A stretch of 64,000 nt of DNA, taken from NCBI GenBank assembly GCA_019637645.1, contig JAHBVH010000007.1, forward strand, positions 94,649 to 158,648, read 5' to 3'. The notes beneath the pieces were generated by a model that was given only the letters and a program-made list of their open reading frames with translations, was not told the DNA's origin and did not search any database. Origin of the DNA: Caldilineaceae bacterium (lineage in GTDB: Bacteria > Chloroflexota > Anaerolineae > Caldilineales > Caldilineaceae). This document shows, in pieces, positions 36,301 to 46,751 of this stretch. Position numbers and translations under genes: made by a program. How positions within the stretch are numbered: the first letter of the stretch is position 1; every line of letters starts with the position of its first letter.

Positions 36301-39300
36301 GCCCAGCTTTGTCAGCGACACCGTCTATGCCCGCTTCCGCATCGCCGAGAATCAGGCCGAGGTGAGCACCCCAACGGGGCTTGCTTTGAGCGGTGAAGTG
36401 GAAGACTATGTCCTCATGAGCTTGGGCAACCAACTCTGGTTTGATACTAACAATAATGGCCTCTTTGACCCTGGGGAAGTCCCCGTGCCAGCCGGTGTCA
36501 AAGTCACCTTATTGGAAGAAGGGGTAACCTCTTCTTGGATCGCCGAAACGACGACCGATAGCAATGGCCGCTACTTGTTCACAGGGCTCTTGCCGGATAC
36601 CTACCAGGTGCGCGTCGAAGCCGAGAACTTCCAACCGGGGGGCTTGCTGGCTGGCTATGTGGGCAGCACCGGCCAAGATGGTGGCGATGCGATCGATAAC
36701 AATGATAACGGGGCTGATGGGGGTGATCCCACTATTGTGGGGATCATCAGCAATGTGATCCCCTTGGTCGCCGGTGACGAACCCACCACCGATGGCAATG
36801 GCCCTTCGAGTAACCTAACGGTGGACTTTGGCTTCTGGCAGCCGCTCAGTTTGGGTAACCGGGTCTGGCTCGATACGGGTACCGGCTCCGGCCAGTTCAA
36901 CAATGGGCTCGATGACGATGAATCTGGAATTCGCGATGTCGTGCTGTTGCTGCTCACCGGCGATGGTAGCACCTATGATCGCGATCCCTTGACGCCCGGT
37001 ACTCAGCTCTATACCGCGACGACCAATGCTACGGGTTACTATAGCTTTACCAACCTGATCGCAGGGGCCTACCACGTACGCGTCCGGGCTGGCAACTTTG
37101 CGGCTGGCGGTGCTCTGGCTGGCTATGTCAGCAGCAATGATCCCGCCACCGGGGCCAATCCCGATAACGATGTGGATCGCGATGACAATGGCCCTGGCAC
37201 GGCCAGCGCAGTCGTCACCAGTGGGGTGATTACGCTGACCTATGGCGGCGAGCCAGATGGCACGCACGCCACCGATGGCGATGATGACGCCAGCACCAAT
37301 TGGACCGTTGACTTTGGCTTCTGGCTACCCGCGGCCATTGGCGACCGTGTCTGGTACGATGTCGATTCCAATGGCGTGCAGGATCTCGGAGAGACGGGCG
37401 TGACCAGTGTCACCGTCGAATTGCTCGACGGCACCGGCGCTCTGCTCCGCACAACTAGCACCAATGCCAGCGGGGTGTATAGCTTTACGCACCTTGTCCC
37501 AGGCAGCTACCATGTGCGCTTTGTCCTCAGTAGTCTGCCGCTCGGCTACATCCTGACGCAGCCGGATCAAGGCGACGATAGTATGGATAGTGATGCCGAT
37601 CCGACCACCGGTGAAACACCCCTGGCCACGCTGGATCCAGGTGAGTTTGACCCAACGTGGGATGCGGGTATCCGCTTACCGTTGCTTTCACTCGGGAATT
37701 ATGTCTGGCTCGACGGCAACCGGGATGGGCAGCAGACGCCGAATGAACCAGGGGTGCCTGGCATCGTCGTTACGCTGACCTTGACGACCGGTCAACGCTT
37801 CACAACCACCACCGATGAGACCGGTTTTTACACCTTCACCCAACTGGCCCCGAACCAGACGGTGACCGTCACCTTTGGGTTGCCCATGGGCTATAGTGTG
37901 ACGACTCCCAACCAAGGGGATGACACGCTGGATAGCGATCCAGACAATACCGGTCGGGTCGTAGTATCACTCGGTACTACCTCGGATCAGACCATTGATC
38001 TCGGCCTGGTCGTTATCCCCGTGGTGGTGGGCGATTGGACCTTCATTGACATGAATCGGAACGGGGTGCAAGATGCCGGTGACCTCCCCTTGCCTGGCGT
38101 GGTGCTACAGCTGACCAAGGCTGATGGCAGTGCCGCCACCACCATCTTGGGCACACCGGTCGCTGACCAAACGACCGACGGGAACGGTCACTATCGCTTT
38201 GGGGATCTACCCCCGGGTGAATATACCGTCAAGGTCGTCAGTGTCCCGAGTGGCTATGTACCCACTACCCCACAGGTGGGCACCCCGGACTTGGATTCAT
38301 CGACCACTACGGCGACTTCCAGCCCAACCACCGGCACCGCGGCCCGGCCCGGTGGGGAAGACTTGACGCTAGACTTCGGCTTTATCCCGGTCGTCGGCTT
38401 GGGGAACTTGGTCTGGCATGATCAGAACAACAATGGGTTGGTGGATAATGGAGAGCCAGGGATTGGCGCGGTGCGGCTCCAGCTCTTCCGGGCCGACGAT
38501 GATCCGCTTACGGCAACCCCGGTGGCTACGACAACCACCGATGTGCAAGGTATCTATCAATTTGTCAACCTCGCACCAGGGCGCTACTTCGTTTACATCC
38601 CAACGCCGCCAATGCAAGCGCCAGTGAGTAGCACCCCAACGGATGCACAGGACAATGGGGAAGATAACGACGACAATGGTAGCCAAAGCCAGCCGGGTGG
38701 CCCTGTCCGCAGCCCTGTCATCGAACTGCAAGTAGGGACGGAGCCCACCAACGATGGTGATGGTGCCAATCTTGACCTGACCGTGGACTTTGGCTTCTTT
38801 GCCTTTGCTTCGCTGGGGGACTTGGTCTGGTTCGACAGCAATGCCGATGGCATCCAAGATGCTCAGGAAACTGGTGAACCCGGCCTCGGCACCGAACGTG
38901 GCGTACCGAACGTCTTGGTAACGCTCTACGAGGCACTGACCAACCATGTCGTGATGACGACCACCACGGATACCAGTGGCCGCTATGGGTTTACCAACTT
39001 GCTGCCAGGGAGCTATGTCGTTGCGTTTGGGGCGCCCGCTGGTTATTTGCCGACAGCACCCGACAAGGGAAATAATGATGCCTTTGACAGTGATGCTGAT
39101 CTAACAACCTTGCGCACGCCGACCACAACACTCACCTCTGGGCAGCATAATCCCACGCTGGATTTCGGGCTCTTCTTGCCCAACGGAACCCAGCCAGCTG
39201 CCATTGGTAACTTCGTTTGGTTCGATACGGACAAAGATGGGGTGCAAGATCCAGGTGAAACAGGCGTGGCCGGTGTGAAGGTGACCTTGTACAGCAGTGG

Positions 39301-40354
39301 CGGCAGCCTCGTGGCGACGACAATGACCGATGGCGCCGGGCTCTATCAGTTTAATAGTCTGCCACCGGGTAGCTACTACCTGCTCTTTGCGCCGCCGACC
39401 GGCTATGGTATCAGCCCGCAGAATAGCGGCAGTCGCGATGACCTGGATAGCGACGCCGATCCCAGCACGGGCCAAACCGCGGTCACGACGCTGGAGCCCG
39501 GTGAACTGGACCTCAGTTGGGATCTTGGGCTAACGCTGAGCGCGCCGCCCGCGTCGCTAGGGAACTATATATGGTATGACAGCGACCGCGATGGGATTCA
39601 GGATGCGGGGGAAACAGGTGTACCAGGCGTGACAATGATCCTCTATACCGCGGCTGGTAACCTCATTGCCACGACGCACACCAATGCCGATGGCTTCTAT
39701 AGCTTTGGCAACTTGCTCCCTGGCGACTATATCCTGGAAGCCGCCCCCCGACCGGGCTACGTGCCGACGCTGCCTAATCAAGGCAGTGACGATGCAACGG
39801 ATAGTGATATTAATCCGCTTACCCGGCAGACCAGTGTCATTACGCTCCATTCGGGTGAGCAGAGCTTGGTCTGGGATGTTGGCTTGGTCATTGTCTCTGT
39901 GCGCTCTGGCGCGCTCGAAGCCCCCGCTGCGTTGGGGAATCGGGTTTGGGAAGATAAGGACCAAGATGGCCGTCAGGACGAACCTACCGCAGAACCCAAT
40001 GTTCCTGGCCTTGTTGTGAAGTTGTATGACGGCAATGGCCTTTTCATCAGCGATGATATCACCGATGAAAAGGGTGAGTACTACTTCCTGAATTTGCTAC
40101 CGGGCGCGTACTATGTTGAGTTTGTCCTGCCCACGGGTTATTCCATCACTGTGATCGGGACCGACCCCGCAAGTGATGTCGATAGTAATGTCGACCCGAA
40201 GACAGGGCGCACGACTGTGGTGACCTTGGCGGCTGGGGAAGTGAACCTGACGATCGATGCGGGCATCTATCGTCGGCCAACCAATCTTGAGGAGGCGGGC
40301 GAGCCGCAGCTTGATCTTTCGAATCGGATCTACCTCCCCATGATTCAGCAGTAA
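27305..40354 (+). CDS. Giant secreted multi-domain surface protein (SdrD B-type repeats)
   Basis: 4349 residues. The ATG follows GGAGGAAAAC. A long signal peptide (about 1-62) ends near VAQAAGS. About 21 SdrD B-type (Cna-B-like) modules follow, each opening with a GNRVWxDxNxDGxQD calcium-type motif and continuing GVTVxLY, then GxYxFxxLxPGxYxV. Other regions: SpaA/DUF5979-like modules (about 340-640), a propeller-like region (about 756-1242; [27 protein letters not shown]), a Thr/Pro linker (about 1389-1549) and three GEVED-like domains (about 2400-3040; each with YARFRI or YARFRL, then GEVEDY). There is no LPXTG motif; the C-terminus ends IYLPMIQQ, possibly a Chloroflexota-type tail. Likely function: a long calcium-stiffened adhesin or cell-surface fibre (inference). 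A perfect hairpin terminates the gene. Confidence 0.88.
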   Translation: MAISYLSSRKRSSRKRTLHYALYKSVTIGVLAALLAGLLPPPLVSLISPQLAALLPAPKVAQAAGSASGGIFQDINGDGLDSGPGEPGVAGVTVTAYSATGAGAGTVVATATSDAAGSYTLDLSALATFIPLRFEFTNFPAGYSASPFNSASAGSKTNVRFFSTINGNTTAINFGLVNATTSIEIGNRVWRDADSDGIQDPNETAIAGVVIGLYNSSGTLIDTVTTATDGTYYFSSASGTDVTGRNYGVSLQPNTAYTVAILDSNFASGKPLNGLVVTTANSQGDTSNDSINDLRDSDGVGVSVGSGTNLATQSGVSFTTGVAGANNHSFDFGFTQTGTLQIVKQTVGNDGTFNFALTNPDATQNAVSITTVGNTGNSGTPSTKLMGSYIVSEDQPPANWALTGLSCTGDTDNGSLLDPGSRKITIDLDAGENIVCTFTNTYTLPGVVQVTKQVMTTDGSNPTISGNFTINIACGNASISPGNSQTVAAGNSITFSNIPAGSLCTIEENTSTLPAAPAGYSWAAFQVTPSQFMMGTGQTVLVTAKNILMPQANGKNTLTVTKTIAGTGSGPFAITVIGASGYLSATTINGGQSKVFTGLVGGVYTVTENTPAGWTTVYTATPGTGGSSQAVVTLQGSNTATLAAAPISGKVFRDFNSDGLLTANGVITDTGVSGVTVTAYDKNGKVVGSATSGADGTYTINPTGAGPYRVVFSNLPADYEPTTHGTNNGTSVQFVNTAAQASNVNLGILAPCLYCQNNPSIATVVMNVNDAPTMDPTIVDFSNSVGIPFTPYSTVDANYNWAYPTSIPANPALRTVAKIGDVGSVMGLAWDRLHSRLFTSAYGRGWSKIKANSSANGYAEGAIYQVPYVANAPNTPTLWLDLETLFGNDFAGTFTLDRASSFIGANRTNDYPNLVGYTGLGGMAVSNNGDELYVVNLNAPEVLAIPVDSNGNPPASSGAIKRFPFPTADCPSGTWSYGRSYRAAFGVTVYPPTGEVYATLTCTGPTVADMKGLVYAFDPSSPTPSAADMVLKLTIPMNVLHPTVTNASSWYAETLNEWRNLSGYAYDFQPLSKNVMLWLGEPVFNLRADGGYDLTVAERNRYYDMAGDAYWVAAGAMYKACSTGSSTLPTWTLENNKVCGSATSTVNWTYGSGRAGASTDITNRFYKYVGAEGAMMQGTLATIPGSSEIVGVGLDAEFNAGTHGVAWFNLSTGERQRHAQFTTYKHFGKANNHGDIEVLCNPAPIEIGNRVWDDLNGNGVQDAGEPGVTGVQVSLQGPTNTVQTTTDSNGNYYFNNLLAHTAYTLTMDVPADYSLTAANQAALSGATASSNDPISDTIDSDAVLIGGKATIFYTTGGAGQNNHGLGFGFAQPVSGQVDILNIAPASVNTPTATPTNTPTNTPVGPTATPTNTPTDTPVGPTATPTDTPVGPTATPTDTPVGPTATPTDTPVGPTATPTNTPVGPTATPTNTPVGPTATPTNTPVGPTSTPTNTPVGPTATPTDTPVGPTSTPTDTPVGPTATPTNTPVGPTATPTNTPVGPTATPTDTTLVSIGNQVWQDDDNNGRFDTIEMPIPHLLMELWVDLDQDGIAEPQGDDAVQIPLTTTTSISGTYRFSDLLPGNYFVRIPEPPRAIPLSSFPYEEPDDGVDNNDNGRQPAGPATQVLSSVIRLDLGEEPGTGGGGHYDYTVDFGLVDPFIGNLVWYDQNNNGWADDSEPGIPNVTIYLLEDTNNNGVIDPAEQTPVRTIATNPDGLYAFMDIGPGSYQVVIPASNFAPGQPLAAYPSSSTPTNLNDDQQDDDDNGFQVGRAMTTTSPIVTLSVDGEPANGVSETGRGNWLDDGDDNNGDMTIDFGFAPLAQFGDRVWIESDTDGRAGTGSLIPVAGMVITATDGLHRYTTTTTAQGYYSFTVNAGTYTVTYGSVPASYGSVTLSDTPGGSSASGNAGLYAEAGRPDQSHVNGTTVTVAEGEANWTVDFAFHAAPVQLGDRVWIESDSNGDASDGVLAGLGGLTIMATASDGTTVYTTTTDIFGYYTLIVPAYDTYTVTTEPVGDLFASPVLVQDGSDPVNNNDRNHDRLGTTVVMTTTDNLSIDFGFSPAAQFGDRVWIESDGDGDAATGSIIPVAGMGLIATASNGTDFYLALTNVDGYYSFIVPAGTYTVTYGTVPATYGLVVPSDTPGGNYESGNAGFYSEPGDPDRSHAQHTRVTVASGEANWHVDFAFSPPLVSLGNRLFYDTNDDGLDNDGLSRALGSSAGIDGATVQLYQDTNGNGRFDLSDTPLLNTTTQNGGYYTFTKLMPTVGITSTYLVVIPSSNFVAGGPLVGYLSSTDIATTLTPDDDRDFDDNGEVNGVLGQASGFVASRAVTVTLDGEPINENNGGNDPTDDNDSNQTIDFGFFRYDWGDLPAIYATLAVANGARHQIDPLANPILGTIIDSEYDGQPTVGAGGDDLTGRADEDGVVIPTLQPNTTVNLTVTYSNPTTGTVYLNGWIDFNADGVMGAGEQVITDTTVPTGTGQLIIPMTVPATTHPGEVYARFRISRVAGLGMTGAAPDGEVEDYLAFTNVADLGDLPDRYGTLKSSDGARHLLTSNTRLNGSVDSDPDGMPSLGADGDDTDTDVPNAGDDENGVTWPPVILPNSTVPITVVVATTGTAYLNAWIDFNGDGDFEDEQERIVMTDTAYTTGTHVFNISAPSFVTTTLYARFRLTDNPGEATTPTGSAPSGEVEDYVRTGVGNTVWLDNGQGGGLANNGIRDGGEVGIPGVTVELYRGTDTPGVATPLAVLTTDDAGHYFFTGLPPGDYVIHIPAENFDESSDPLYQYLSSTGAGLSTTVADENVDENGIDNPNPAVNGISSGVVPLGAVGNVTIDFAFLGYDFGDLPDGPYATLLANNGPRHVVSPDLYFGASVDVDADGQPDVNAGLGSNLGGDDQADGNDDEDGIGIPALMANTERTIFLFTHVTPTVSAYYGAFIDFDGDGNFGLDEIYLGVAGDGYNTVSISMPSFVSDTVYARFRIAENQAEVSTPTGLALSGEVEDYVLMSLGNQLWFDTNNNGLFDPGEVPVPAGVKVTLLEEGVTSSWIAETTTDSNGRYLFTGLLPDTYQVRVEAENFQPGGLLAGYVGSTGQDGGDAIDNNDNGADGGDPTIVGIISNVIPLVAGDEPTTDGNGPSSNLTVDFGFWQPLSLGNRVWLDTGTGSGQFNNGLDDDESGIRDVVLLLLTGDGSTYDRDPLTPGTQLYTATTNATGYYSFTNLIAGAYHVRVRAGNFAAGGALAGYVSSNDPATGANPDNDVDRDDNGPGTASAVVTSGVITLTYGGEPDGTHATDGDDDASTNWTVDFGFWLPAAIGDRVWYDVDSNGVQDLGETGVTSVTVELLDGTGALLRTTSTNASGVYSFTHLVPGSYHVRFVLSSLPLGYILTQPDQGDDSMDSDADPTTGETPLATLDPGEFDPTWDAGIRLPLLSLGNYVWLDGNRDGQQTPNEPGVPGIVVTLTLTTGQRFTTTTDETGFYTFTQLAPNQTVTVTFGLPMGYSVTTPNQGDDTLDSDPDNTGRVVVSLGTTSDQTIDLGLVVIPVVVGDWTFIDMNRNGVQDAGDLPLPGVVLQLTKADGSAATTILGTPVADQTTDGNGHYRFGDLPPGEYTVKVVSVPSGYVPTTPQVGTPDLDSSTTTATSSPTTGTAARPGGEDLTLDFGFIPVVGLGNLVWHDQNNNGLVDNGEPGIGAVRLQLFRADDDPLTATPVATTTTDVQGIYQFVNLAPGRYFVYIPTPPMQAPVSSTPTDAQDNGEDNDDNGSQSQPGGPVRSPVIELQVGTEPTNDGDGANLDLTVDFGFFAFASLGDLVWFDSNADGIQDAQETGEPGLGTERGVPNVLVTLYEALTNHVVMTTTTDTSGRYGFTNLLPGSYVVAFGAPAGYLPTAPDKGNNDAFDSDADLTTLRTPTTTLTSGQHNPTLDFGLFLPNGTQPAAIGNFVWFDTDKDGVQDPGETGVAGVKVTLYSSGGSLVATTMTDGAGLYQFNSLPPGSYYLLFAPPTGYGISPQNSGSRDDLDSDADPSTGQTAVTTLEPGELDLSWDLGLTLSAPPASLGNYIWYDSDRDGIQDAGETGVPGVTMILYTAAGNLIATTHTNADGFYSFGNLLPGDYILEAAPRPGYVPTLPNQGSDDATDSDINPLTRQTSVITLHSGEQSLVWDVGLVIVSVRSGALEAPAALGNRVWEDKDQDGRQDEPTAEPNVPGLVVKLYDGNGLFISDDITDEKGEYYFLNLLPGAYYVEFVLPTGYSITVIGTDPASDVDSNVDPKTGRTTVVTLAAGEVNLTIDAGIYRRPTNLEEAGEPQLDLSNRIYLPMIQQ
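31470..31950 (+). repeat. 33-bp tandem repeat encoding a Thr/Pro linker
   Basis: Thirteen VGPT-started units, twelve of them 11 residues ([11 protein letters not shown] or [11 protein letters not shown], with S/A and D/N variants). They form a low-complexity, probably extended and possibly O-glycosylated spacer within the giant protein. The repeat keeps frame, so its length could vary between strains. Confidence 0.9.
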
Positions 40355-40375
40355 GCTTAAGAAATTTACACACTT

Positions 40376-40412
40376 CCAAAGCGGCCAGGGTTTCCAGCCC
40401 TGGCCGCTTTGG
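40376..40412 (+). terminator. Perfect 15-bp hairpin ending the giant gene
   Basis: CCAAAGCGGCCAGGG, 7-nt loop, then its exact complement. It begins 21 bp after the stop. The right arm holds CTTTGG instead of a long T-run, but symmetry, position and GC content make termination very likely. Confidence 0.75.
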
Positions 40413-40489
40413 CCCTCGTCCGCGATTGCCCCTTTGAACCCTGCTCAATTGACAGATTTATCCTATTCAGGTACGATACCCCCATTACC

Positions 40490-40592
40490 CATTACGCAGT
40501 TGATTAGCCCACTCTCCTACACTGGTAATCGCTCAAGCCGTTTGAGTGGCTACTGGTTGCTTCTCACGCTAGTATATTCTAAGTGCGTAATG
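40490..40592. repeat. Interspersed element, longer variant
   Basis: Starts CATTACGCAGTTG and ends AAGTGCGTAATG, giving 12-bp imperfect terminal inverted repeats about 103 bp apart. The interior lacks the ACCTGACAGG palindrome but has its own partial symmetry (CGCTCAAGCCGTTTGAGTGG). It sits immediately upstream of the sugar-binding protein gene and may carry its promoter. Confidence 0.6.
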
Positions 40593-40628
40593 TCATTTCA
40601 ATTTACAGCTTTATCAAAGGAGCACCAT

Positions 40629-41978
40629 ATGACCTACCAAAAAGGCATGTCACGGCGTGACTTTCTGCGCGCGTCTTCCCTGAGCGTTGCCGGTTTGGCC
40701 CTTGCCGCCTGCGCGTCTCCGGCGGCCGCGCCCAGTGACACCACCAGTGGGGAAAGCGCTGCCCCCGCCGGTGAAAAAGTCACCGTTCGCTTCCATGCCC
40801 GTATCGGTCAGCAAGAAGATACGCTGTACGATATGCAAATGCCCAAGTTTATGGAAGAAAACCCCGACATTGAAATTGTGAAAGAATCCTTCCCTGGCGA
40901 AGAGTACAATGCCAAAGTCTCGACCATGTTGGCCGGCAACACCCTTGGTGATGTCGCCTGGAGCGCCTTGGGGGGAGCTACGATCAATTTCATGTGGGCC
41001 CAGGGGATTGTGGCCCCGATCGATGATTTGGTTGCCTCGAATAATATTGATCTGGCCCAGTGGTACGAAGGCTGTATCCAAGCCATCACCGTAGAAGGCA
41101 ATCTCCTTGGCCTGCCCTTCAAGGCGCACCCTGGCTTGGCTGTCATCTATTACAACCAAACGGCCTTTGAGGCGGCTGGCTTGGATCTTCCGGTTGCTGG
41201 GTGGACTCAAGATCAGCAGGTTGAATATGCCAAGGCGTTGACCAAGCAAGATGCCACGCCACCATTCTATGGCTTCCTACCGGGTACGGGCAGCATCTGG
41301 AAAACGTTGGTTACCCTCTGCCGTGCCTTTGGCACAGAGTTGCTCAACGAAGATGGCACCCAATTCCAATTGAATAATGAATTGGGCACCCAAGCCATTA
41401 CATGGCTCTATGATCTCTTCCAGACCCATAAAGTTGCCCCCACACCTGCACAAATGGTTGGTAATAGCAATGATATGTGGATTGCTAACTCCTTGGGCAT
41501 GTACCAGGGTGGCACTTCGGTCTCGGTGACGGGCGGCACGATTGGCGATGCTTTCGAGTGGATGGTCGCGCCGAACGCAGTTGGCCCTGGCGGCGTGGGC
41601 GGTTCCGACTATGAAGTCGATGCTTACACGGTGACAACCGCGAGCCAACACCCGAACGAAGCCTTCAAGTGGGTCCAGTACCTCTGTAACCAAGACTCGG
41701 GCGTCCAACTTGGTCTGATCGGTGGCACCGTCGGTGGGCGGCCGGATGTCTATGGCAGCGAAGAACTGCTGAAATTCCCCTTCCGGGTGGTCTTCAAAGA
41801 GATCATGGATAATGCCATGGACAGCCGCATCACGGCCAACTGGCGCCAATCCGAAGCGGAAACGGCCTTGGCCCAATTGACCCAACCGCTTTGGACGGGT
41901 GATGAGCAGCCGACAGCCGAGTTCATTGACAGCGTGACTCAGCAAATTCAGGATATTCTGGATCTGCCGCGCCCGTAA
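40629..41978 (+). CDS. ABC sugar-binding lipoprotein (Tat-type signal)
   Basis: 449 residues from the ATG at 40629, chosen because AAAGGAG lies upstream and a twin-arginine signal (SRRDFLRA) follows at residues 8-15. The lipobox LALAAC gives lipid Cys28. After a Ser/Ala/Thr linker, the mature part fits family 1 extracellular solute-binding proteins: MPKFMEENPDIEIVKESFPG and AKVSTMLAGNTLGDVAWSALGG are the usual N-lobe blocks. It delivers a sugar or oligosaccharide to the two permeases encoded next. No ATPase gene is present in the cluster; a shared MsmK/UgpC-type ATPase encoded elsewhere is the common solution (family knowledge). Confidence 0.88.
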   Translation: MTYQKGMSRRDFLRASSLSVAGLALAACASPAAAPSDTTSGESAAPAGEKVTVRFHARIGQQEDTLYDMQMPKFMEENPDIEIVKESFPGEEYNAKVSTMLAGNTLGDVAWSALGGATINFMWAQGIVAPIDDLVASNNIDLAQWYEGCIQAITVEGNLLGLPFKAHPGLAVIYYNQTAFEAAGLDLPVAGWTQDQQVEYAKALTKQDATPPFYGFLPGTGSIWKTLVTLCRAFGTELLNEDGTQFQLNNELGTQAITWLYDLFQTHKVAPTPAQMVGNSNDMWIANSLGMYQGGTSVSVTGGTIGDAFEWMVAPNAVGPGGVGGSDYEVDAYTVTTASQHPNEAFKWVQYLCNQDSGVQLGLIGGTVGGRPDVYGSEELLKFPFRVVFKEIMDNAMDSRITANWRQSEAETALAQLTQPLWTGDEQPTAEFIDSVTQQIQDILDLPRP

Positions 41979-42074
41979 GGAAGTAGATAAGGGTAGGTAC
42001 AAGGGTATCCGCGCTACGTCCCCGTGGGTGGCAGTGCCTTGGGCCTACCCTTCTGAGAAAAATGGAGTTACCTT

Positions 42075-43007
42075 ATGGCAAGTCAAGTAACCAGGCAGCC
42101 TTCGTGGTTTGGTTCACGCCTGCAGCGTCGTGAAGCGCTGGAAGGGTATTTGTGGATCAGCCCGTGGTTGATCGGCTTTCTGGTCTTTTCTTTAGGGCCG
42201 ATCATTGCCTCTTTCTACTTGAGTCTGACGAAATATAAAATTGGGGGTACGCCCGAATGGCTGGGCTTGGAAAACTATTATACGGCGTTTTTTGCGGATA
42301 AATTGTTCTGGCCGTCGATCTGGCGCACGGTCTACTTTTCGCTCGCTTCGGTATTGCTAGGGGTTGCCTTTTCGTTGTTAGCCGCCATGTTGCTCAACCA
42401 AAATCTGAAAGGCCGCACCATCTTCCGCGCCCTCTACTATCTGCCTTCGTTGACCCCCGTGGTGGCCTTGACGATCCTCTGGCAGTGGCTCTTGTCCCCC
42501 CAACAAGGCATGGTGAACTACCTGCTGGGCATGGTGGGGATTCCTGGCCCGGGCTGGTTGACTGACCGTAGCTGGGCCATTCCATCGATTATTTTGATCA
42601 CCTTGTGGTCAACGGTCGGTGGCGGACGGATGATTATCTTCCTGGCCGGATTACAAGGGGTGCCTAAAGAGTTGCAGGAAGCTGCCGAAATGGATGGGGC
42701 GAATGGCTGGCAGCGCTTCTGGAATGTGACGATTCCGCTGATCTCGCCGGTTATCCTTTTCAATCTGATCCTGGGGGTCATTGGCGCGTTTAGCACCTTT
42801 TCGGTTGCTTATTTGGCAACGAGCCCGCCTGGTGGACCGAACTATGCCACTTGGTTCTATATGTTGCATCTCTATTCGAATGCCTTTAACTTTTTCCAAA
42901 TGGGGTATGCATCGGCCTTGGCCTGGATCTTCTTTGTGTTCATCTTTATCCTCTCCTATTTGCAGATCAAGCTGTCCGATCGCTGGGTCTATTATGAGTT
43001 TTCGTAG
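42075..43007 (+). CDS. ABC sugar permease, MalF/UgpA type
   Basis: 310 residues with six membrane helices. The cytoplasmic coupling motif is ELQEAAEMDGANGWQRFWNV (EAA---G loop), followed by TIPLISPVILFNL. TGGAG lies upstream of the ATG. It forms the transmembrane channel with the product of the next gene, which starts 12 bp after this stop. Substrate is probably a sugar or sugar acid, given the dehydratase downstream (inference). Confidence 0.9.
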   Translation: MASQVTRQPSWFGSRLQRREALEGYLWISPWLIGFLVFSLGPIIASFYLSLTKYKIGGTPEWLGLENYYTAFFADKLFWPSIWRTVYFSLASVLLGVAFSLLAAMLLNQNLKGRTIFRALYYLPSLTPVVALTILWQWLLSPQQGMVNYLLGMVGIPGPGWLTDRSWAIPSIILITLWSTVGGGRMIIFLAGLQGVPKELQEAAEMDGANGWQRFWNVTIPLISPVILFNLILGVIGAFSTFSVAYLATSPPGGPNYATWFYMLHLYSNAFNFFQMGYASALAWIFFVFIFILSYLQIKLSDRWVYYEFS

Positions 43008-43019
43008 CAAGGAGTTCCC

Positions 43020-43937
43020 ATGGCGACTACCCAACCCAGTGCGCGTTCCGTAGCCAGTTCCCCAAACACTTTGACCCGTAGAGCAGGGAGTAAAGCCGCC
43101 AATCGTTTTTGGCAGCAGACCGCGCTCTATCTCATTGCCATTCTGACCGCGTTGGCCTTTAGCTTGCCCTTTTTTTGGACCGTCAGTAGTTCCTTGAAAA
43201 CCGCAGCTGAGATCCGGCAAATCCCCCCGACCTTTTGGCCCCAGGAGATCCGGTGGGCTAACTATCCCGATGTCTTTCGGCTTGCCCCTTTCGCGCTCTT
43301 TATTTGGAATACGGTGATCGTCACGTCGCTTGCCATGATTGGGCAGATCATCTCGGCGGCGGCGGTGGCCTATGGCTTTACGCGCTTTCGCTTTCCCGGG
43401 CGCGAGATGCTCTTCTTTCTCGTCTTGAGCACGATGATGTTGCCCTGGCAAGTGACCATTGTGCCGCAATTTCTTTTGTTCCGCTATCTCAATTGGCTCA
43501 ATACCTTCATGCCGCTGATTGTGCCATCGTTCTTTGGCGGTGGTGCTTTCTTTATCTTTTTATTGCGCCAATTCTTTATGACCATCCCCCGCGATCTAGA
43601 TGAAGCTGCTAAATTAGATGGGGCCTCATCTGTGCGCATCTTTTGGAGTATTATTCTCCCCCTCTCGGGCCCGGCCATTGCAACGGTGGCGATCTTCTCC
43701 TTCCTGCAACATTGGAATGAGTTTATTGGCCCCCTGATCTTCCTCAATACCGAGGACAAATATACACTTTCGATTGGTCTGCGTTACTTTATTGCCAATC
43801 CCTTTGAGAGTGATGAGCCGCGTGAAGCGATTCTCATGGCAGCCTCGTTGATTGTGGCGGCGCCCTCGCTGCTGCTCTTCTTTATCGCGCAGAAATACTT
43901 TGTGCGCGGTATTGTGACGACAGGGTTGAAAGGGTAA
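43020..43937 (+). CDS. ABC sugar permease, MalG/UgpE type
   Basis: 305 residues. A Ser/Thr-rich N-terminal tail precedes six membrane helices. The EAA loop is DLDEAAKLDGASSVRIFWSI. The chain ends YFVRGIVTTGLKG, the usual MalG-type C-terminus that enters the ATPase dimer. AAGGAG precedes the ATG. Partner of the preceding MalF-type permease. Confidence 0.9.
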   Translation: MATTQPSARSVASSPNTLTRRAGSKAANRFWQQTALYLIAILTALAFSLPFFWTVSSSLKTAAEIRQIPPTFWPQEIRWANYPDVFRLAPFALFIWNTVIVTSLAMIGQIISAAAVAYGFTRFRFPGREMLFFLVLSTMMLPWQVTIVPQFLLFRYLNWLNTFMPLIVPSFFGGGAFFIFLLRQFFMTIPRDLDEAAKLDGASSVRIFWSIILPLSGPAIATVAIFSFLQHWNEFIGPLIFLNTEDKYTLSIGLRYFIANPFESDEPREAILMAASLIVAAPSLLLFFIAQKYFVRGIVTTGLKG

Positions 43938-43965
43938 TAATAATTAATTGTCAATGGAAAATTGA

Positions 43966-44022
43966 TAATGAGTCATGGGTTACCCCGTCATCCGCTAAAG
44001 TAGGGTAATTCATGACTCATTG
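43966..44022. other. Long imperfect inverted repeat between permease and dehydratase genes
   Basis: ATAATGAGTCATGGGTTACCC (left arm) faces GGGTAATTCATGACTCATT (right arm) across about 17 nt; roughly 17-19 paired bases. It could attenuate transcription between transporter and enzyme genes or mark an old repeat insertion. No T-run at the end except TCTATTTT after 44022. Confidence 0.55.
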
Positions 44023-44063
44023 TCTATTTTATATTCTCTATCAATGAGTAGAAACGACGACAG

Positions 44064-45206
44064 ATGAAGATCACGAAGATTGATACGTTTCTGGTCAACA
44101 TGGGTCACCGGAACATTCCCTATGTCAAAGTGCATACGGACGAAGGGCTCTATGGCATTGGGGAAGCCTATTCCTGTGGGCCAGACAAAGCGACTGTGGA
44201 GGTGATTCGCGACTTTGAGGAGTGGCTCATTGGGCGCGACCCGCGTGATATTGAGGGGCTTTGGCAGTTGATGTATGCTGGTTCGCGCTTTCCGGGGGGG
44301 ATGGTGCTCAACGCCGCCATCAGCGGGATCGAACATGCCCTGTGGGATATTGCAGGCAAAGCCGCGGGCTTGCCCGTCTATCGCTTGGTGGGCGGCAAGT
44401 GCCGCGAAAAGATCCGCGTCTACCAATCCCCCCGTGGCAATACGCCCGAGGAGTTGGCCGAGAACGCGGTTGCCTTGATTGAAAAGTATGGCTATACGGC
44501 GATCAAAATGGGGCCATTACCCCCCAACTGGCAAGCCCTTCCCTGGAATAAGACCCTGCGCGAAGTCGAGAAGCGCCTAGCCGCGGTGCGCTTGGCGGTT
44601 GGCGAGGACATTGATATTGGCTTGGATCCCCACGCCCGCCTCTTCGAAGTTTCCCGCGCCATGGAACTCTGTGCGGTGGTCAAGCCCTTCCGTCCCATGT
44701 TTGTCGAAGAGCCGCTGCGTCCCGAGAACTACGACGCCCTGCAAAAGCTGAGCCAGCAAGTCGATGTGCCATTGGCCACCGGTGAAATGCTCTATACCCG
44801 GCATGAATTCCGGGAACTGTTGGCGTTGCAAGCCGTCAACATTATCCAGCCGGATATCTGTTTGATGGGTGGCCTGTGGGAGATGAAAAAAGTGGCGGCC
44901 ATGGCCGATGCCCATTATGTGACAGTCGCGCCGCATAATCCCTGTGGGCCAGTGGCAACCGCGGTCAATCTCCATTTTGCCGCCAGCACCCATAATTTCA
45001 TCATTCTGGAGTATCATGCCGATGACGAAGGCGCGCGTCGGGATATTGTAGATGAACCTATGAAGCTGGTCAATGGCTATCTAGAATTGCCCGAGAAACC
45101 AGGGCTTGGCCTTGATCTCAATGAAGAAGCGCTAGGGAAGTATCCCTTCAAAAGCTGGCACCGTGCCTTCACCTATACACCCGACGGTGCATTGGCCTAT
45201 CAGTAG
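44064..45206 (+). CDS. Enolase-superfamily sugar-acid dehydratase (galactonate dehydratase-like)
   Basis: 380 residues. An N-terminal capping domain (about 1-120) contains YVKVHTDEGLYGIGEA; then a (beta/alpha)7-beta barrel. Metal ligands fit the mandelate-racemase pattern: Asp188 in GLDPHAR, Glu in FVEEPL (215/216), Glu in ATGEML. His291 in APHNPCGP is the probable acid/base, as in D-galactonate and related dehydratases. It should remove water from a six-carbon sugar acid. It follows the transporter genes, so the imported solute may be that acid or its parent sugar (inference). Exact substrate is not readable. Confidence 0.85.
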   Translation: MKITKIDTFLVNMGHRNIPYVKVHTDEGLYGIGEAYSCGPDKATVEVIRDFEEWLIGRDPRDIEGLWQLMYAGSRFPGGMVLNAAISGIEHALWDIAGKAAGLPVYRLVGGKCREKIRVYQSPRGNTPEELAENAVALIEKYGYTAIKMGPLPPNWQALPWNKTLREVEKRLAAVRLAVGEDIDIGLDPHARLFEVSRAMELCAVVKPFRPMFVEEPLRPENYDALQKLSQQVDVPLATGEMLYTRHEFRELLALQAVNIIQPDICLMGGLWEMKKVAAMADAHYVTVAPHNPCGPVATAVNLHFAASTHNFIILEYHADDEGARRDIVDEPMKLVNGYLELPEKPGLGLDLNEEALGKYPFKSWHRAFTYTPDGALAYQ

Positions 45207-45216
45207 GCTAGAGAAG

Positions 45217-45245
45217 ACCTGACAGGTTTGAAAAACCTGTCAGGT
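45217..45245. terminator. Palindromic core acting as a terminator
   Basis: ACCTGACAGGTTT and its exact complement around a 3-nt loop, ten bases after the dehydratase stop. A copy of the interspersed palindrome. Confidence 0.55.
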
Positions 45246-45263
45246 TTCTGGTTGGCTGACAAC

Positions 45264-45283
45264 GCCCGCTGCAGCGGGCTTTC
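45264..45283 (+). terminator. Second hairpin with T-run
   Basis: GCCCGC, TGCA loop, GCGGGC then TTT. It resembles the serB terminator in build (hairpin followed by CTTT). Confidence 0.5.
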
Positions 45284-45618
45284 GCGACATCTCCAATGAC
45301 GCCGGCTCTGGCTCTTTAGATTCCTCATCACCCCTCATCACACCCCTCTCCGTTCCTCACCACTCTTTTTTGCCAAGCTATACAATCTGCTTAAAGAAAT
45401 TCTGTCATTTGCTAGGCAATTTGGCTTGAGATCGACCAAAACTTGTTGGTAAAATGGCAGCAATTCTACAAGCTTCTGGCGCTCTCACTCAGTCCAAAGT
45501 TGCTGATCTGCTAAGTCAGCGTGTGAAGACCGTTCCCAACATAAGCTTTGCTACGTAACACGGGCGCTCGCTAAGCTGCAAACACCCAATAACCTTTCCA
45601 ATCATTCGCTAAATCCCT

Positions 45619-46680
45619 ATGGCAACACGCGCTTTATCCCGTACCATTGATCTATTGCTACCCTTTGCCGCCGTGTTATTAGCCCTGATCGTTGGCGTTT
45701 TACTGTTGCTGGCGCTCGGTGCAAATCCCTATGAAGCCTATTTTGCACTTTTTAATGGTGCCTTTGGCAATGTCAGTGGCATCACCCAAGCGCTCACCAA
45801 AGCGACCCCGCTCCTTTTGGTGGCGGTGGGGATCTGCATTGCGTTTCGCGGCGGTGTGATCAACATTGGCGGCGAGGGGCAAATTATTCTGGGTGCTATT
45901 GCGGCGACGGCTTTTTCCCTTGCGTTTCGCACCTGGCCCGGTTGGCTGTTGCTGCCCCTGACCATGCTGGTTGGCGCTTTGGCTGGCGCGGTTTGGGGTG
46001 GCATTGCGGGGCTGCTCAAAGCACGCCTCAATGTGAATGAAATTCTCAGCACGGTCATGCTCAACCAAATTGCCCTCCAGTTAATGAACTTTTTGTTGCG
46101 AGGGCCGATGCTCGACCCAGAACAGGTGAAGGCGGGGACCAACATTCCGCAAAGCGAGGCACTGCCGGAAATTGTTTGGTTAACGCGCTTGGTCCCCCGC
46201 ACACTGTTGCACAGCGGCGTGATCCTGGCTGTGGCCCTGGCGATTCTGGTCTATCTCTTGCTCTGGCGCACGACCATTGGCTATCGGATTCGGGCGGTGG
46301 GGCTCAACGCCGCGGCCTCGCGCTATGCGGGGATTCCGGTGGCGGGCTTTCTCACCCTTTCCTTGGTGCTGAGCGGCCTCTTTGCGGGCTTGGCCGGTGC
46401 GGTGGAAGTAATGGGGGTTCATCACCGGATGCTAGAAGGGTTGTCCGGCGGCTATGGCTTTAGTGGCATTGTCGCCGCGCTCTTTGGTAAATTGCACCCG
46501 CTGGGCGCGATCCCTGCCTCTTTTCTCTTTGGTTCACTGCTGGTCGGTGCTGATAAGATGCAGCGTACTGTCCAAGTGCCGAATGCGCTCATCGTGGTGC
46601 TCAACGGGTTGATTGTGCTTTTCGTGGTAGCGAGCGAAATCTATAGCCGTCGCCGTGCCCGCCAACGGGTGGAGAGTTAA
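45619..46680 (+). CDS. ABC permease, nucleoside/BMP-type (NupB/YufP-like)
   Basis: 353 residues, eight to ten membrane helices of the BPD_transp_2 type. CIAFRGGVINIGGEGQIILGA is a signature of permeases that work with BMP-family binding proteins; LNVNEILSTVMLNQIA is another family block. The gene begins the BMP-type system; the second permease follows after 71 bp. Likely imports purine nucleosides or related molecules (family knowledge). Confidence 0.88.
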   Translation: MATRALSRTIDLLLPFAAVLLALIVGVLLLLALGANPYEAYFALFNGAFGNVSGITQALTKATPLLLVAVGICIAFRGGVINIGGEGQIILGAIAATAFSLAFRTWPGWLLLPLTMLVGALAGAVWGGIAGLLKARLNVNEILSTVMLNQIALQLMNFLLRGPMLDPEQVKAGTNIPQSEALPEIVWLTRLVPRTLLHSGVILAVALAILVYLLLWRTTIGYRIRAVGLNAAASRYAGIPVAGFLTLSLVLSGLFAGLAGAVEVMGVHHRMLEGLSGGYGFSGIVAALFGKLHPLGAIPASFLFGSLLVGADKMQRTVQVPNALIVVLNGLIVLFVVASEIYSRRRARQRVES

Positions 46681-46751
46681 CGACTGACACGTAGTATCGT
46701 CGAAGGCCTACTTTCCCAACCATTTCCTAGCTAGCGATTGAGGGTGCAACT

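Larger units (their letters stand above)
45207..45618. other. Intergenic region before the nucleoside-type ABC genes
   Basis: About 410 bp, no gene supported. It begins with two hairpins (45217-45245 and 45264-45283). The remainder, rich in pyrimidine runs and AT around 45370-45600, is where a promoter for the following permease operon should lie; I could not assign one. Confidence 0.5.
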
